A stretch of DNA of 64,000 bases from Eremophila alpestris peregrina (GCA_009792885.1 WMCF01000018.1:1082862-1146861), one strand, 5' to 3'; shown: positions 25,001-39,559, counted from the first letter of the stretch. Translations and numbers: made by a program. The notes: generated by a model from the sequence alone, not told the origin.

Positions 25001-28000
25001 AGAATAAATGTAGATCTCCTTGGAATGATTACCTTGTCTTGTGTGCACCTTTGAAACACTCAATACCCATACAACCTTTTCTGTAAAGCTTGTGGAACTT
25101 CATGTCCCTCATTATTAAAGGTATTGGAGTCATTTTATCAGGGGAAGGTGGAATCCTTTCTCTGCATCACTTCACACTGAACCTACATCAACCTCCATTT
25201 GATTTTATGTCATTTCTTGGGAACATGACCCAAGCCCACTCCAACATCAGAGGAAAGAGAAAAGGTCAGAACCATAAATTTTTGACCTTGCTGGGTGAAA
25301 GTAGACATTGCACTCAAATCCCTGTTACTAATGGCTGCTATACTTCATGGCAGTGCAGGCAGCGCAAAAGGGCACCAGCAATGACATCTTTCATCACTTG
25401 TGCTAAAATGCTCTTTACTTACTGCCTCTTGCATGGGGTGCCAGCAAAATGAGATGTAAATGGATCTGTTGACAAACAGGTTAAATGTCAACACCCACAA
25501 TGATACGTTGTTAATGGTAAGGGCACAAGATATTACAGAATTGTTTAAAAGGGGCAAGTGCTGAAAGGTGAGCAAAGTTGTCATCACGGTTATTTATTGT
25601 GTAAGTACCATGGTTGGACTGCTGGCTCTGGTTCAAGGCAGCTCTCATCCTAATCTTCCTTTTTTTCCTGACAGCCTTGCTCCAGACTTTGCTGCTGATC
25701 ACCCAAAGCCTTGTGGTTCCCATGCCAGTGTTGCAACCCAGCAGGAAGACTGAGAGAACACACAGGGAGGCACCAAACCCTCCTGGGACCAGTAACAAGG
25801 GACTAAAATGCCTTTTGCTTGGTGGAAGCTGTTCTGGGGCACGGTGAGAGCTCCTAATAAGAGATATTAACAATATTAGATATTGTGCAACTCAGGGCAG
25901 CTATTAGATGTGACACTCCTTCTGTGTGCTCTGACTTGTTTGCTTTAGAGGGAGACTTTTTAATCACACTGGTATTTATATTGTTTTGCAATGTTTTTAC
26001 TGCTATTCTGAGTCTCTGTTCAGGGCAAAGAGTCTCTGTTTTGCTAGGCACAACTTAATAACTTAATGTTGTTATTCTCACTTGATTTTCTTCTGTAATA
26101 AGGATCTCAAGACACTGACAGTTGCTACTCAGGGAAGCAAACTGAAATCTTCCCATTCTATAATGCTGAAATACACAGTTTTTTTTCATGGGGAAGATGC
26201 TGGAGTGAGTGACTGCTGTTGTTTCCACTGTGCCCCAGGCAAAGGAGGAAAGCTCCTACAGAAATATATTAGAGACATACACAGACAAGGTGGTATTTGT
26301 GAATGACAGTGTCTTCCAGGCAAAATAGTTTATAAGCAGGATAGCAATTAGACAAATGACTCATTCTTTTTGCAAGGCTGTATTACTGTGTTATGTTTAA
26401 TCCACAGTAATGCCCCCTGTCCCATGAAGGTCTGCTGTCTTGGGTGATGTGTAAACATGGTGAGGTGTATAATGGGCAAGATTAGACTTATTCCAGTCAG
26501 TTTTTGATGAATAAATATAGTGATGGTACATTTTAATTATGTGAATGGAGAAACTATCCCATAGAAGGACGTTAATACAAAATAGCCAAGGGGAAAAGGA
26601 ACTTCTAACGAGATATGCACAGCCCTGAAATCAGTGTTTCCTGTCTTAAGTTGATGGATTTGTCACTTCCTCCCTTGGCTCTTTCCCAAATGTAGATGCC
26701 AAATGAAACAAAAATAAAAACTATAGATTAAAGTCTTCCTAGAGAATTAGAAAAATCAAAAATCTCCATGCAGATCATTAGCAAAGTATCTCCAGGAAAA
26801 TTTAATTTCAGCATAAAATGTAAGAATGTTTCTTACTAGAAAAAGAAAATATTTTAAATAATAAAAGGAAAGCATGACATGTAAAGTCAGCAGGAAATTC
26901 TGTGGAAACAGGGTTGGGTTATGGCTCAATCAGGGATCATCTCAGATGTTTCTTACAGCTAATCCTGGAATAACTTCTTCTTCAACTGAGACAATGCAAT
27001 TTTGAAATGAGAAAGCAGGGGGAAAGTCAGAATTCCTGACACAGAAGAAATACTTGGTAGTTTCTATACTTTGGAATTAGAGAGAATGCTCTATTAAAGA
27101 CATTTTCAAAAATATCTTTTCAAAGATATTTTTCAAATCAATAAGTATTGGATTGAAATCAAGTAATGACCACTTACATTCTAGAGCTGAACAATGGAAT
27201 GGGTCCAAACTTTGAGGCCACAGGGCAGAATGTCACTTCACTGCTGGGGAAACCTTTCCTTGCAACATCTTTTCCCCAGTGCCAGCTTCCTTCCCCCATG
27301 TCCAGAGCTGTCATTCCACAGGAGGTGCTGGCTGTGAGTGTGATCCAGACCAGCAGTTCCTTGGTCCCCCACAGAAGAAATGAGTTCCATGGAAAAGTCC
27401 CAGACACACTAGTGATGAGTCCTTAGGCTACATGGCAGCTGCCAGTGTTCTGCTGGGCTTGCTCTCCAAGCTCTCTGCATCCCAGATGTGACCTCCAACT
27501 CCTCCTGGCTTTCTGCTTCCTTTTGCTTTTTCCCTGTGTTATCCTTTTTTGCTCTCTAACAAGGCAACTCCATCTGGCTCCTTCTAGTGCTTATTCTGTT
27601 TCATGGTTTCCTGGTGTGTCCCCCATAATGTGCCAGGTAGGAGTGCACAGGTACTGGACAGCTCTCTTATTGTTTGCAGTAATAAAAAAGGGAGTATTAT
27701 TTGGCTCTTTTATATGAAATTTCTTGCAGGATTACAAAGCTCTCCCTGCTGTGGTGCTAAAATGCTCTCACTCCACTTGAGGCTGTACATCCCTGCATAC
27801 CCCTCCTCACAAATGGCTTAATCCTGTCATAAAGGAAGTGCCTGGAAACTGTCCATTTACAGGACAATGCTTGAGTGCTCTTTGCTTCAGTATTCCATCA
27901 GTTTTGCTTTTACCTACTCCTGCCTCTCTTTTCTCCACAGTATTTTCCATGCTTTGAGCCTGACCTCCCTTTCTCTGCCTGTTCATTAATCCTTTGTCTC

Positions 28001-29582
28001 TTGGTCGGGTCCTGGCTCTTGACAGTTTGTATAAACCAAGCGACTCCCTTCTCTCCAGATCTCTGCTGAAGTCCAGGATCTCTCCTATCTTTCCTGCCTT
28101 CTCTTCTGCCACTTCTTGGGCCTCTCAGCAGTCACAGAACATCTTCTTCCAGTTCCAGTTATCCATAGCTGTGAACTTATTGATTGTCTCTCAAACCCAG
28201 TAACAGCAATAAGTATTTACACTGTGTTAGCATTGTAACTGGCACCCAGTTATTACTGAATTATTGCAAAAACTCAAAGGGAAGCAATCTTTGGCCTGAC
28301 AGCAAAAGCTGCTGGAGGTGGGTTCAGCAGTGCCTCAGGGCAGGTGTATCAAAGGGTGCCTGTGCTGTGCTGAAGAACTCTGTCTTTTCAAGTGGGAACT
28401 TGAGAAACTTTTGTGTACCATGAATTTACAGCCTGCCCTCCTGTGCTGCCATACAAATCCCAGCCAAATAACTCAAACTGCATACTAAGCACTGGTTAAA
28501 GAACATCACACGTTACATGAACTTACATAAACTACTAAGGTTACCAAAGATTTAACTCCATAAAACAACAAGATCTTACAGCTCTAAGACCATAGCATGA
28601 ACTTCCCCAGGAAATACCTCATCACCTTCTGCCCTCAGTATAAACTCTGTTTCTTTGATGTTACCTTATTTTAAATATATAATAACATGTGTGTGTTGTT
28701 AGAAAATTCAAATAATTGTATATACTGGAAGAGAGAGTAAAAGAGAGCAAGCATGTGAGAAGCTAATCCCAGTGGGGAGCTCAGGAAGGAGCTCAGATGT
28801 GTTGGTAGAGTATATAAGTTCCAGTGTGGGAAGGATGGAGTAGCTGAGTGGCATGCCAAGATGAAGAAGTGAATTTGTACTGATGTGGGAAGGGATCCCA
28901 CAAGGTCTGACTCGAGGCTCTTTGCTTGACCAGTTTTTGCAATTAAGAAAAGAAACCCCCTATCTTCCTACCATAACAGCCACTATTCAAAATGAGATAT
29001 TAACAACAAACACAATGTCATTCACCACAGTTTAACCCTAAGGTGAGGGTAGACATAACATTATTCCTGCAGTATTTCTTCCTGGTCTTCAGCTCTGGTC
29101 AAGTGCAAGGCTCCTTAATGGTGACAGTGGTAACTCCAGGGCTTGATAAATTTGTCTTTATCAGTGGAGCCAGAGCATGTTATTAGTAAATGTATATGGA
29201 TTCTGTGTTTCACTATAGCACATATTTGTATAGCCTTTTCTGACAGTTAAAGATGTGCTAAGTTTCCTTGACAGAAAACAGACATTTTAATAAAATGGCT
29301 GCCATTTAACTAGAAACTCCTGGGCAAAGCCCTATGGGAAACAGTTCCCATGACCTTCATGGGGGAAGAGATGTTTGTGTTTTAATAGGGTTCCATTCTG
29401 TAAAAAAAAGTCCTTACTCTGCAGTATTCTGGCTTTTTTTAACACAACCCTAATGATGCAAGTTCTGAGGAACTGCGTATGACATTTGCAGAAACATATT
29501 GCTAATTACACTAATCTTTACTTTCAGATAAAGAAACTTTGAACTATTTCAGAACAATGAATTTGGAACAGAGTAAGACTGC
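25001..29582. other. Non-coding interval
   Basis: Nothing coding is supported. An 11-bp direct repeat GAGTCTCTGTT occurs at 26010 and 26030 (period 20). A pyrimidine-rich stretch ending in CACAG at 27940 resembles a splice acceptor, but no convincing exon follows. The part at 26500-27150 is AT-rich. Confidence 0.45.
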
Positions 29583-29620
29583 TCTGTAATACATCTAATC
29601 TTCTGTAATACATCTAATTT
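29583..29620. repeat. 19-bp tandem duplication
   Basis: The unit beginning TCTGTAATACATCTAAT is present twice, at 29583 and 29602, with almost no difference between the copies. The near-identity suggests a recent local duplication. Confidence 0.9.
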
Positions 29621-29621
29621 C

Positions 29622-32512
29622 ATTACATTATACATTTTAAACCTGAAATGACAATTGCATATTGATTTACTTACCCATTTATGCAGCTGACTGATAGTTT
29701 TGTGTGTCTGGCAATTCATACTTGTACTTTGCATTGGTTTTATTTTGGATCATATCTAAGTTCACATTTAATGCATTTATTTTAATAAAAAGCATGTTTT
29801 ACAAACTAGCAGAACCTATAACCCAGCTGTCTTTATTCAGTGTATTCTGTTCATGCTGAAGGGTCATCAGCTTGAATTAGGTCCTTATTCAGGATTGTAG
29901 GATTGTTTATAGGCTACACATGTTACTGAGCAATTGTAAGAAAAAATTTATTTATGAGCTGCCCTACCTGGGAGTGCTCCCCAGTGGCAAGAGAAGTGAG
30001 CAATGGGAACTGAAGTTGCAAAGGAAGTTACACCATCTGTCTTGAAAGCTCGACACAGGTGAGAGATAGAGAAGGGATGAAAAGGGGCTTTCATAAAAAG
30101 CTGATTCATCACTAATCTGCTTGTACTCAAATAGAAAACAATAGCTTGTTTCATGATAAGGTGCTGCCCTTCCAAAGCTGCATTCCACTTTGGCAGGGAG
30201 TGTTTACTGTATGCCATGAACTTGGGGTGATTGGCTTCATTTCACCAAAGAGCTTGTGCTGAAACTCCACTTTTTTTTCTGTGTTTGGCAACAGAAACAG
30301 AATGGGTCTACTGGGCAGGCAAAATATGAGAGAAGCTCTGCAGAGTCCACCTGGACCAATTGCTCTGAAGGCTGTTGTTTGGCAGAGCTGGATGGACAGC
30401 CCTGCTGGATGTGAAATCTGTGCAGCTCCTCAGGCAGCTTTGGCTCTGAGCCCACCAAGGGTCACTGCTCACCCCATCTGCAGTGGCACTGCCTCTCTGC
30501 ATCTCTAATTCAGTCCCATAGCCTTAATTACCTACTTGGTGTTACATGACCTGTGGGTTTGTGCTGCATGTGCTGTACCCATTCTGTACAGCTTAAAGTC
30601 GATCTGGTACTAAAATAACAGCAAGTTTCTGTCTTTTTCTTGCACACATGTGAACAAAAATTATTTTGAATTAAAACCACAACATGGTCCCTTCTCCCTG
30701 ACTCATCTGGCAGGGGCTTTTGCAAGCAGTGTGCCTTACCCTGGCATTTGTGGCAGCCACCCTCAGTTTTCTCTTGGGGCAGCAGCATTTCTCATATCTC
30801 CATGAGCAGGATGGCCCCTGGGCACAGCCCCACCCTGGGGTGCTTACAGGCTGCTGCACTCATGGGGAGGGAGCCCATTGCCCCACAGAGACACCTTCAC
30901 AGCTCCTCTCCTGGCACAGCACAATTCCACACTTGCATCCTGAGCTCCCAGCTCAACCCATGGCTTATGCCAATGTATAAGATGAATACAAGTCACATAT
31001 GTGCCCATGTGGTAAAATAAAGGAACCCAAGAGGGATGCGGTTTTTCTTTAGACTTCCAGCAGCTGCAGAAAGAAATCTTTCTAGAAATAGAAGGCCTGT
31101 ACACTTTTTGATGAGCCTGCTTTCCAAAGGAAATGATGCTGGTGTGGTTGCACTCTGCCTGTCAGACTCCTTTCCTCTCCTCCAGCCAGCACTTTTCCAG
31201 CTTGTGCGCCAGCTCAGATAGGTTGGAACAGAATGAGGGTCCCAAAGAGGCTTTCTCCCTGTCACATGAGACCTGGGGGCCGCTCAAAGGTCTAAGACCC
31301 AGGTTAGTGCCTGCCCTGGGGGAAAAAGCCCCCAGTGGGTGTTCAGCAGTTACCCAGTCCAGTCAGATCACCTGCTGTTAGAGCAGTTCATGACTATTTG
31401 TGCAGGGGACACCAGATATTTATACCATAAAACATTTGTTTCATTTATGGGTCATGAGAATGAAAGGAAGTAGTGGACTTCACTTGATAACACCAGGTTG
31501 CTCAACTGCTGAAAAAGCTGGATTCTCTGTGTTAGAGTTCAACAGGGAGAAAATCACAGCATTCTTACAGATTTTAATTGCAGAGCAAATAAAACACATA
31601 ATGAGGGTCTCCATTTTTCATCACATTTTTCACACCTGAAATGAGAATCACTGGAGCTTGAGGCTTTGCTAGTTACAACATGATAATACTGCAGACCTGT
31701 GTTTTTAGAGGGAAGCCAAGTAGAAGAATGGCATTCATGGAAGAATATTTCTGGCTGGGTATATAAAGTGCAAATACTCCTCTCCCGCATCTGATGGGAG
31801 GTTTTCTTGCAAAGGTTCACCAATGGTGCCACTCACAGGCTGTGCAGAGGAGAGAAAACTGCAGGGCTAAAAGTGGGTCTGAGCACTTTGGGTTACTCAA
31901 GTCACCTCTCAGGTAAATTGCTTTCATGGCAGTGGGTGCAGGGGTAACATTCTAGTCCTGTCAAGAGACATACCCTCAAATACAGACAAAAGAACTTTGT
32001 ACTGCTGAAAGCAAGAGAAGAAACAATTTTGTGCAGATAAGTGAGGGGAGTAGCAATTGTTATTTGACTTACTGTAAACATTACGGGAGAGGCTCTTGAA
32101 GAGCTCTTGGTGAACTCACACGTTTCACACAACTTGCAGAAAGAAGAGAGAACAAAAATAGCCAATTCTTTCATGTTCAAGTTGTACTTTGAAAGTATAA
32201 TGGCAAGGCAAAAAAAGTGTAAAGCAGTGTCATTCCATGTTTACATTAGTTTTTAAATACTGACTTCACATTTTTATTGCAGCAAACAAAATTTCATTAA
32301 TCATTTCAACCACTTTCATGAAAAAACTACTGACAAACGATTGAAAGCAAATTACCAAGCAGCTTGTCCATGTTTAAGGCAAATTGTACTAGAGACTGGT
32401 CTAAGCTCTATTTTCAGTCACGTTCTTCAATTTATTACAATACTTTGAGTTTTTTGTGCCCTTTGTCTCTTCATGTGCAGGAATAGAAATAATATTTTCT
32501 TTGTCTAAACAG
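29622..32512. other. Non-coding interval
   Basis: Single-copy-looking DNA without supported genes or recognised repeats. Several 60-90 codon frames overlap on both strands at 30280-31270, where GC is a little higher; this is expected by chance. Confidence 0.5.
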
Positions 32513-32628
32513 GCTGCAGCAGATCTCTACAGACAGAATTTTATGAATTGAAAAAAAACCTAATAGAGATGAAAGCTGTCTATAAGGAACATCTTAAAAA
32601 TAACCTGAATTATATTGAAGGGCTGTAG
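32513..32628 (+). other. Weak candidate terminal coding exon
   Basis: After an acceptor-like TTTGTCTAAACAG ending at 32512, one frame runs 37 codons to a TAG stop at 32626-32628. The peptide is rich in leucine, lysine, glutamate and asparagine and would be helical (core LKKNLIEMKAVYKEH). A stop codon lies just upstream in the same frame, so it would have to be a spliced last exon. Chance alone gives such a run often, no family is recognised, and no upstream exon was found. Confidence 0.12.
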
Positions 32629-35600
32629 CAATGTATACTTAAGAATGAACTGAATCATCTCTAATGGAAATACAGTGCCTCTGACTATCCCATTGAACAA
32701 AGAGTTGTTCCACATTTGTGCCTTATTTCCAACCACTACAGGCTGTGGTACCAACCACGGTGCTGCCAAATGGGAATATCTACAGAAGATCCAAAAGTTA
32801 TTTATTTGCTGAAAGACATTGTCACCTCATATGGGGAACACAAGTAGATACTGAAGGGCTTGGGGGTGTTCCAGAGGGTGGTGGTCTGCAGGGCTGGGAT
32901 GACAGGTATGGTAGAAAGAATAAAATTCAGAAAGGGAAATATGAGGGAATAAGAGGGAATTGAGACCACAAGAGAAATATGGTATATGGGATTGCTGAGT
33001 AATGGCCCATGAATGTACCATGAGGTGATGCTAACCATCAGATTATGTGCAATTCAGCCCATTAGTTGAACTGCATCCAGCAAAATCTGATATTTCTCCT
33101 GGCTCACTCCTAATGCAGTGCAGCTCACAGTGTGTGACAGCTGCAGTGCCAAGCACACAGTGGCTGTCAGCCTATGGCTTGCAGACATGGGGCTTTGTAG
33201 AGAGTAACAAAGAAAAGACAGATTATCATAGGTTTCAATTACCTAGAAGGTTTCTCTCTTCAAAAGTATCAGAGCAACTCAAGCCATAAAGGGTCCAAAG
33301 ATGGTGCAGTACATAATATCCAGTGGTGATGTCATCTGTTCATTGTCAGAGGATAGCTCAGTAGTCTGCTGGATATTAAATCAGTAGTAACACTGATGTG
33401 CAATTTCAGTGTAGCTAGAGATGAGGCTTCCCAATGACCATCTTAACCACAAGTGTCAAAAAAGAGCAGAGCTTCATAAATTGCTGCCATGCCTGTTTGG
33501 TGTTGTCAGTCATCATTCATCTCTCAGTGCAGGCATTGCAGGAGATTTTGTGCTTGTGTGATAACAACCCAGCAGCCTTGGAAAAGCATACATCTCCATG
33601 GCTCCTCTCAGCCTTCAGGGAAGGAAGTGAGGTGAGAGCAGGAGCAACATGACTTGATTTTACAAAATCCAGGGTAATCTTCAGAGAAAGTGGTGAGAAA
33701 AAAATAGCAGAACAGCTTCAAATTTGCATATTAACTCAATATCATGTGGAGCCCATCATGCAGTGACATTTTTTTTACTCCAGTTGCTCCCCATTTAATC
33801 ATGAATGTCTTCAGATTTCCATCCACAGGACTTGTGTTTTGATAATCTGCTCTACTGTTTCCCCATATCTCCTTCCCTCTGTAATCAGACCATCAGTCAC
33901 TACAAAGGATCAAAATTGCCACATTTAAATACTATTCTTCTTGTGAGAAACTAGCATCTGATCAAAGATTAACAGCATGAAATATGTTACTTGTTTTTGC
34001 AGTAAACCTGCATGTCCCTTGTTGTCGATCCAAGTTCATGGAGGTTTATTTTCAAAGCAAATCTCTTGTTTTCCTTTCACCAGAGAGCTGTTACAAAGCC
34101 AACTATTGTTATTGTAGAGTATAACTTTATTTTTTTTACTCCAACTACTAGAAGCAAATGCCTTTCATCAGGTAAAAAGTCATTGTATACATGCATTATA
34201 TAGACAGGTCCTGGACACAACAAGCAGTTAATGGTTTTTAATTAAATAGAGACAGGACACTGAAGGAGTGACCCAAGGATTACTTGTAGAGGAAGTTTCT
34301 CTCATGACTAATAGTGACTACAAATAAGATGGGGTATTACAATAAAATTCTACTGCTGACAAAAATATTAGCAGTAAACGACGACAGAGCTTTCATCTGG
34401 GACTAGGAGAGCATCTGGAACATATTAAGACTGTAAAATTTCCCTTTAAGTGTGGGTTGCTAAAGTTAAAACCAGCCACCCAGAAACTATGGCACTCAGA
34501 GAAACTCAATATTTTTTTTCATTAAAAATTACTTAAGGAGATTTACATCTTCCCTTGGTTGACATTGTGATGTTCTGCTTGTCCAGACTTTGAGTCCTGA
34601 AAATATGCATGTGATGAGAAGGAGTGGAGAAAAAAATGATCTCAAATATGTCCTGCCTATGCTGATCTGGGAAAACAACCCCAGTTCCAGGCATCCTTCT
34701 GCAATGCAATCAGTCAGATGCTCCTTGCAACCACTCTTTAATAAGCAGATACCCACTGCTTATTAAAACCATATGTGAAGCTGATGAATTATGTATCTAG
34801 AAATGCAATGTAAACACCAGATATTGACAGAGATAAACAAGAGTGAAGTGGGAGATCATTGCAAAAAAAAGGAAAGTTTGCTTTAAACAAAAGGAGAGTG
34901 TGATAAAAGGCCAGCATCAAAGCAAAGTTCCTGTTTCCCAGCCTCCTTTCTCCCTGTCCCCAGACATCATGACACCTCTCACTGCAAACTTGTCTCAATA
35001 TGGACTGTGAGTTCCTGGAAACAGAAATTCTACTGTAACATGCATCTATTTGTGCAGCACAAGAAGTGTTCCTGGCTTTCCTGGATGCTCAGTGGTGTTT
35101 GGGAGGCAGCTGCAGCTGAACTGCAGAGCAGGCACAGTGATCCTGGAAGGGCACTCAGCACTTGCTCCTGTAAAGCTGCACCAGCTGGTCTCAAACCACC
35201 AGGAATTAGGAATAACCATCTCTCTTGTACAGACACTCATTTTCAGATGATGTTAATTTGGACTACACTGGGAGCTCCCAAAAGGCAAGCCAAGGTTTGA
35301 AGAGCAAACTGAGAGACAAAGGGGGGTAGTGAACTCCTGCTCTCAGCAAACTAGACCAAAACCTGCAAAGCTCTGGAGAGCAGGGTTCATCTCACCTTCC
35401 AGGAGGCCCCAGGTCATGAAGACCCCCAGTACTTCTTCCATTTTTCTTCACTTGTTCTAGTGACAATAGGAATAGGAAGGACTTGTTCCCCAGGAGTTAT
35501 TTCCAGCAGCTTGTGTTGAGATGAAGTCCATCCTCTGTGTTCAGGATGCCATGAAAAGTCCTGCCAAAGAACTTTCCTGCCCTGAGGTGCTTCCTGACTG

Positions 35601-38600
35601 TTTCTGGAGGACGCTTGGTGAGAGCACAGCTCAGCCCATGAAGCACAGGAGGCCTTAATTTGCCATCAGCAAAGCAGTGGTAGGTCGTGGTATCTCTTGG
35701 AGCCAAGGATCCCGTGACGAAAGACATTCACAAATACAGAACAGAGGGTTGGTCCAGAATAAAAGCCAACTCACTGGGTGGCCTTGGTAAGCATCTTATG
35801 TCCCAGCTGAACATTTATGTTTTTATTTCCACTCGTGCATCGTTTCCTCAGAAGAGGGTAAGGGTTTTACATTACTTTCCTGCAAACCTTCAACCCAAAT
35901 CCTGATGTTGAGGTAACAACTCATATTCTGAGATCAAAGAATTGTTTTAGGAGGAAGAAATTAATCTTGTCTCTCCTCTTCCCACCTCCCTCCACATCCC
36001 ATTTCCTCTCTTTTCTGATGATGTATTTGTATGGATGAAACATTCAAAAGTAGCTATAGAAATAAGATCAAGTTTTTCAGAAACTAGCAAGGAACATCTC
36101 TCCACTGAGATCCTTATACACAGACAGCACATAGGATCTAAGCTCTTATGAGCCTGGCATCTAAGAGGAAATTTTGAAATGCCAGCCTGCAGTTTTGAGA
36201 AGGACAAAACTCTGTACATGTCTCCCATCAGGGAAATCTAAAGCTCTTGATCTACCCCACATCTCATCCTATCAAGCTGGTGAATGTTATCAAAACAAAA
36301 CAAAACACAGAGAGAAAGTCTGATCCTGGAACTCTTCTGCAAGGAGAAAAATACAGATATACACTGCCCTGAATGCCAGTCCTTGTCACCCAGCCCCACT
36401 TCAGGGTTTGGTAGCAAGGGAGTGGCATGTGTGTGTAGGATACAAAGTAGGGGCGCTGGAATAATCCACTGATGTCCTCAAATTTTCTCTCCAATCAGTA
36501 AGTCATTGCTGCTAAAGGCAATGAAGGAAGCCTGCCAAGTGTAACAGCTAAAACCAACGCCCTGAAAAACATAATATTTAGGGAAAGTTGTGTGTTGGGG
36601 CTGGCTTGTGCCAGCTGCCAAGTCTGCAACCACAAGAGGCCTGGGGCATGGGGAGGTCTCCAGGAAAGTGCCTGTTGGTGGCCAGGCACAGGACAAACCC
36701 CTGCTCCTGGGCAGATATGAGGCTGTGACCCTCACAGCTGATGGATGGTCCTGCTGGCAGCATGGAGGGTTCAGCTTCCCCTCCCTTCAAACCAGTTGCT
36801 CTTTGCAAATGGAAATGGAGAAAAATGGTGGTGACTGTCCCAGGAAGGGATGCACAGTCATGGTGAGCAGTGGCTCTGCCAAGCACTGAGGCCATGACTC
36901 CAATGGCAGCTCACAGGGCCTTAGCAGGAGCTCAACAGCAGGATGGAGTGAAATAGGGCCTTAAGGAAGACTTTGGACCTATTAGGATCCCATTGATGTC
37001 CACTCAAGATGAATACAGAAGTTCTTTTCTAACACATGTCTGTTAAGATGAGGGCAATACAATTCTTTTCTCTGCTCTTCTAAGGGGACATTGGGAGGAA
37101 TGCACATCATGACACAGGGGTGGGGGAAACCTTGTTAGAGTTGAGGAGATGGGATGTGAAATATGGAAAAAAATCCCCATTCTCCCTGTTTATATACCTG
37201 GGGCCTAATTTGGTCCTACAGTGAAGCTCCTTTTCCCTACATGAAGATGACATTGCCTGGTTACCCTGCAGGGAGTTTTTGATTGAGGAATTCTGTGTGG
37301 ATAAGGGTGATTCCTGATCTTTTCCAGGTAGCTATTAGTAGCTCTGTTTCCTTAGGGTTTGTGTATCTTTGTCTGGTTCATGGTTGTGGGCTCAAGCAAG
37401 AAGTAACTAGGCAAAATTTTACTGCCTAAATACCGAATTTGCAGGCAGTTTGATTTTCTGCCCTTAAGCTCAATGAAATCCTTGGCTTTGGGTCCATGTG
37501 AGGTGCTCATCTCTCAGCCAGTGTTGCTGTCCTTGGCATTAGAGTCACCTGAGAAGCCTGGGACTTGGAGCCAGGATGTGCAAACCTCGTAGTGTCTTGG
37601 GATGAGCAGTGGTGATTTCTTCCAGTAGATGTGAACTTTGGAGCATGCTGAGCACCTGAGACAGGCCTGTTCAAGCAGAGCAGATACTTATCCAAGGGTC
37701 AGGCTTGCTGGATCCACATTTTGTGCTGGGTCTGCAAAACTTCTGCCCCACCAGACAGACACTTCTGGGGCACAGCTTCTGGGGAAGGTGCTGCTGCTGC
37801 AGCAACAGCATTCAGTGTACATCATAAAAAGGTGTACCTGCTTATTTTTGATGGCCATCTCTGTCTAAAGAGTCATAAAACAGCTTTTACAAACTTCACA
37901 AGTTCTTCCTAAGAGAATCTCCTTAATTTTTCAGTATTTGAAAGCCTCTTCTCCCCATGGGGCTCCTGGGAGCCATTGCAATTGCTCCTGTCTTGCTTCT
38001 CCTTGCACACTCACTCATCTGCTATTCCTGTGCTCGTTTTTATCTTCACGCCAGGCTTGAGCTGCAGCTCATTGTGACAATATTTCCTCATAAGGCTGTG
38101 CTTAAAAAGTGAAGAGCTTGTATTTGTTGGTGCTGGGTGGTGGCATGTGAGGCTGCACAAAGGAAAACAAATGTTTGAGATGTTTTTGAAGGTGCTGTCA
38201 TGAGACAAAACAGGGCCCTCATTGCTAAGTTTACTTGTGCTTGGATATACCAGAGACTGTGCAGGCTCTTCAATAACTCTGCCCTGGGAAGTTTCCATCA
38301 CCTCCCTTCCCTTCCTCCCCTCCTAACAGCTCTGCTTGCCACTGGAGCTGTGCACTTTGGAGGGATTGAGGGGAGAATCACCTCCACCCTGGAGTGTGAC
38401 CAGGCATTGCCACCTGGCAAAAGCAACTTCTTCAGCCCTGTTTGTCACAGGGGTGACACAGCTGAAAGCATCTTGTGCAGTCACAGCAAGGCTGTATTTG
38501 TTCTCCCCCAGGGAAAAGTTCCACTCAGATCCCACAGATTTAAGAATTCCAGAAGCTTTGTCCTGGCTCTAAGCAATTAAAGTATCCATGCAAATGCAGG

Positions 38601-39460
38601 GGCTAATATCCACTCAGTTCAGGGGAAGCTGTGAAGAGGAAGCACTAAGTCCCATGTCTCTCAAGGGTCAGGGGAGCAGAGGCAGAGGAAGGGGCAATGA
38701 ATTGGCCACTGCACCAAACTGAGCTTGCTCACTCCTTATCCAGCCTGATTTGGAAGCAGAGCTTAAAAGCTGTTTGCTGAGGAGGTTTGTTATAGCTATG
38801 AAATCGCACACTGGAGTTACACTGAGCAGCAGGGCAGAGGGTAAAACAATATTTTATCCACAAGTTAAAACACTTCCACAAGGGTAAAGAAAGTGGTCTG
38901 CTCTGTCAGAGACGTGTGTGTACAGGGTGGGATCATCCCGGGGGTGTCCTCACCGAGGCTTTCCCCAGGGGCTGCCTTGGGGTGGGAATGCTGCACCTTT
39001 GATTAATCAGCTCACCCAGGGGGCCACATCCCTCACCCTCCCTGTCCTCTGGAGAGCCTGGTGATTCTCTGGCACGAGGAAAGGGGATTGTTTTACCAGC
39101 CAGCCAATCCCAGGGAAAACAGCTCTGTGAAAGCTCTCAGAATGTAAGAGCATCTTTCCCCACACGAGTTTAGAGCTGTGAAGTTGTGATTCCTAGAAAC
39201 AAACCCAGTTGTGTGAACTGGGTAACAAAGCACTACTAGTATTTAGGACAAGACTTCTTTTGAGCTTGGAAATGTTTGCTACTTCTCTGGCCAGCTGTGC
39301 TCTTCTTTGAAATAAAGGAAAACTCTCTCAGGCTTTTAGGCTTTGGTATTTCTTAGTTCTCTCTTTTTTGTTTTTCCCTTCTAAAATTTGAGTACCAATT
39401 TGCTCTGGAAATAGGATTTACAAAGGAAATACTTTTGGGGAAGAACTGTACTCTGAATAT
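32629..39460. other. Non-coding interval
   Basis: No supported gene. Simple sequence is limited to a (CAAAA)3 run at 36291-36305. Overlapping frames at 34990-35300 and 36480-36895 lack domains. I recognise no CR1 here. Confidence 0.45.
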
Positions 39461-39545
39461 GGGAAAGTGAAGTCCCAGGAGGTGAAGGGACTTGCCCCAA
39501 GCCCCAAGGAAGTTTGTCCCACACTGTAGAACTAAAGGACCTTTA
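39461..39545 (-). mobile_element. MIR-like SINE core relic
   Basis: The plus strand shows the reverse complement of the MIR core: an AAGTGAAGTCCCAGGAGG-like part, then GAAGGGACTTGCCCCAAG (39486-39503) and a GTTTGTCCCACA-like tail. Core-SINEs of this family are old and shared across amniotes, and copies in birds are few and diverged. The resemblance covers the most conserved part only. Confidence 0.4.
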
Positions 39546-39559
39546 GAACACCAAAACCT

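Noticed and set aside
38407..38420. NFI-like inverted repeat TTGCCA-CC-TGGCAA
   Set aside because: The half-sites and the 2-base spacer do not fit TTGGC-N5-GCCAA.
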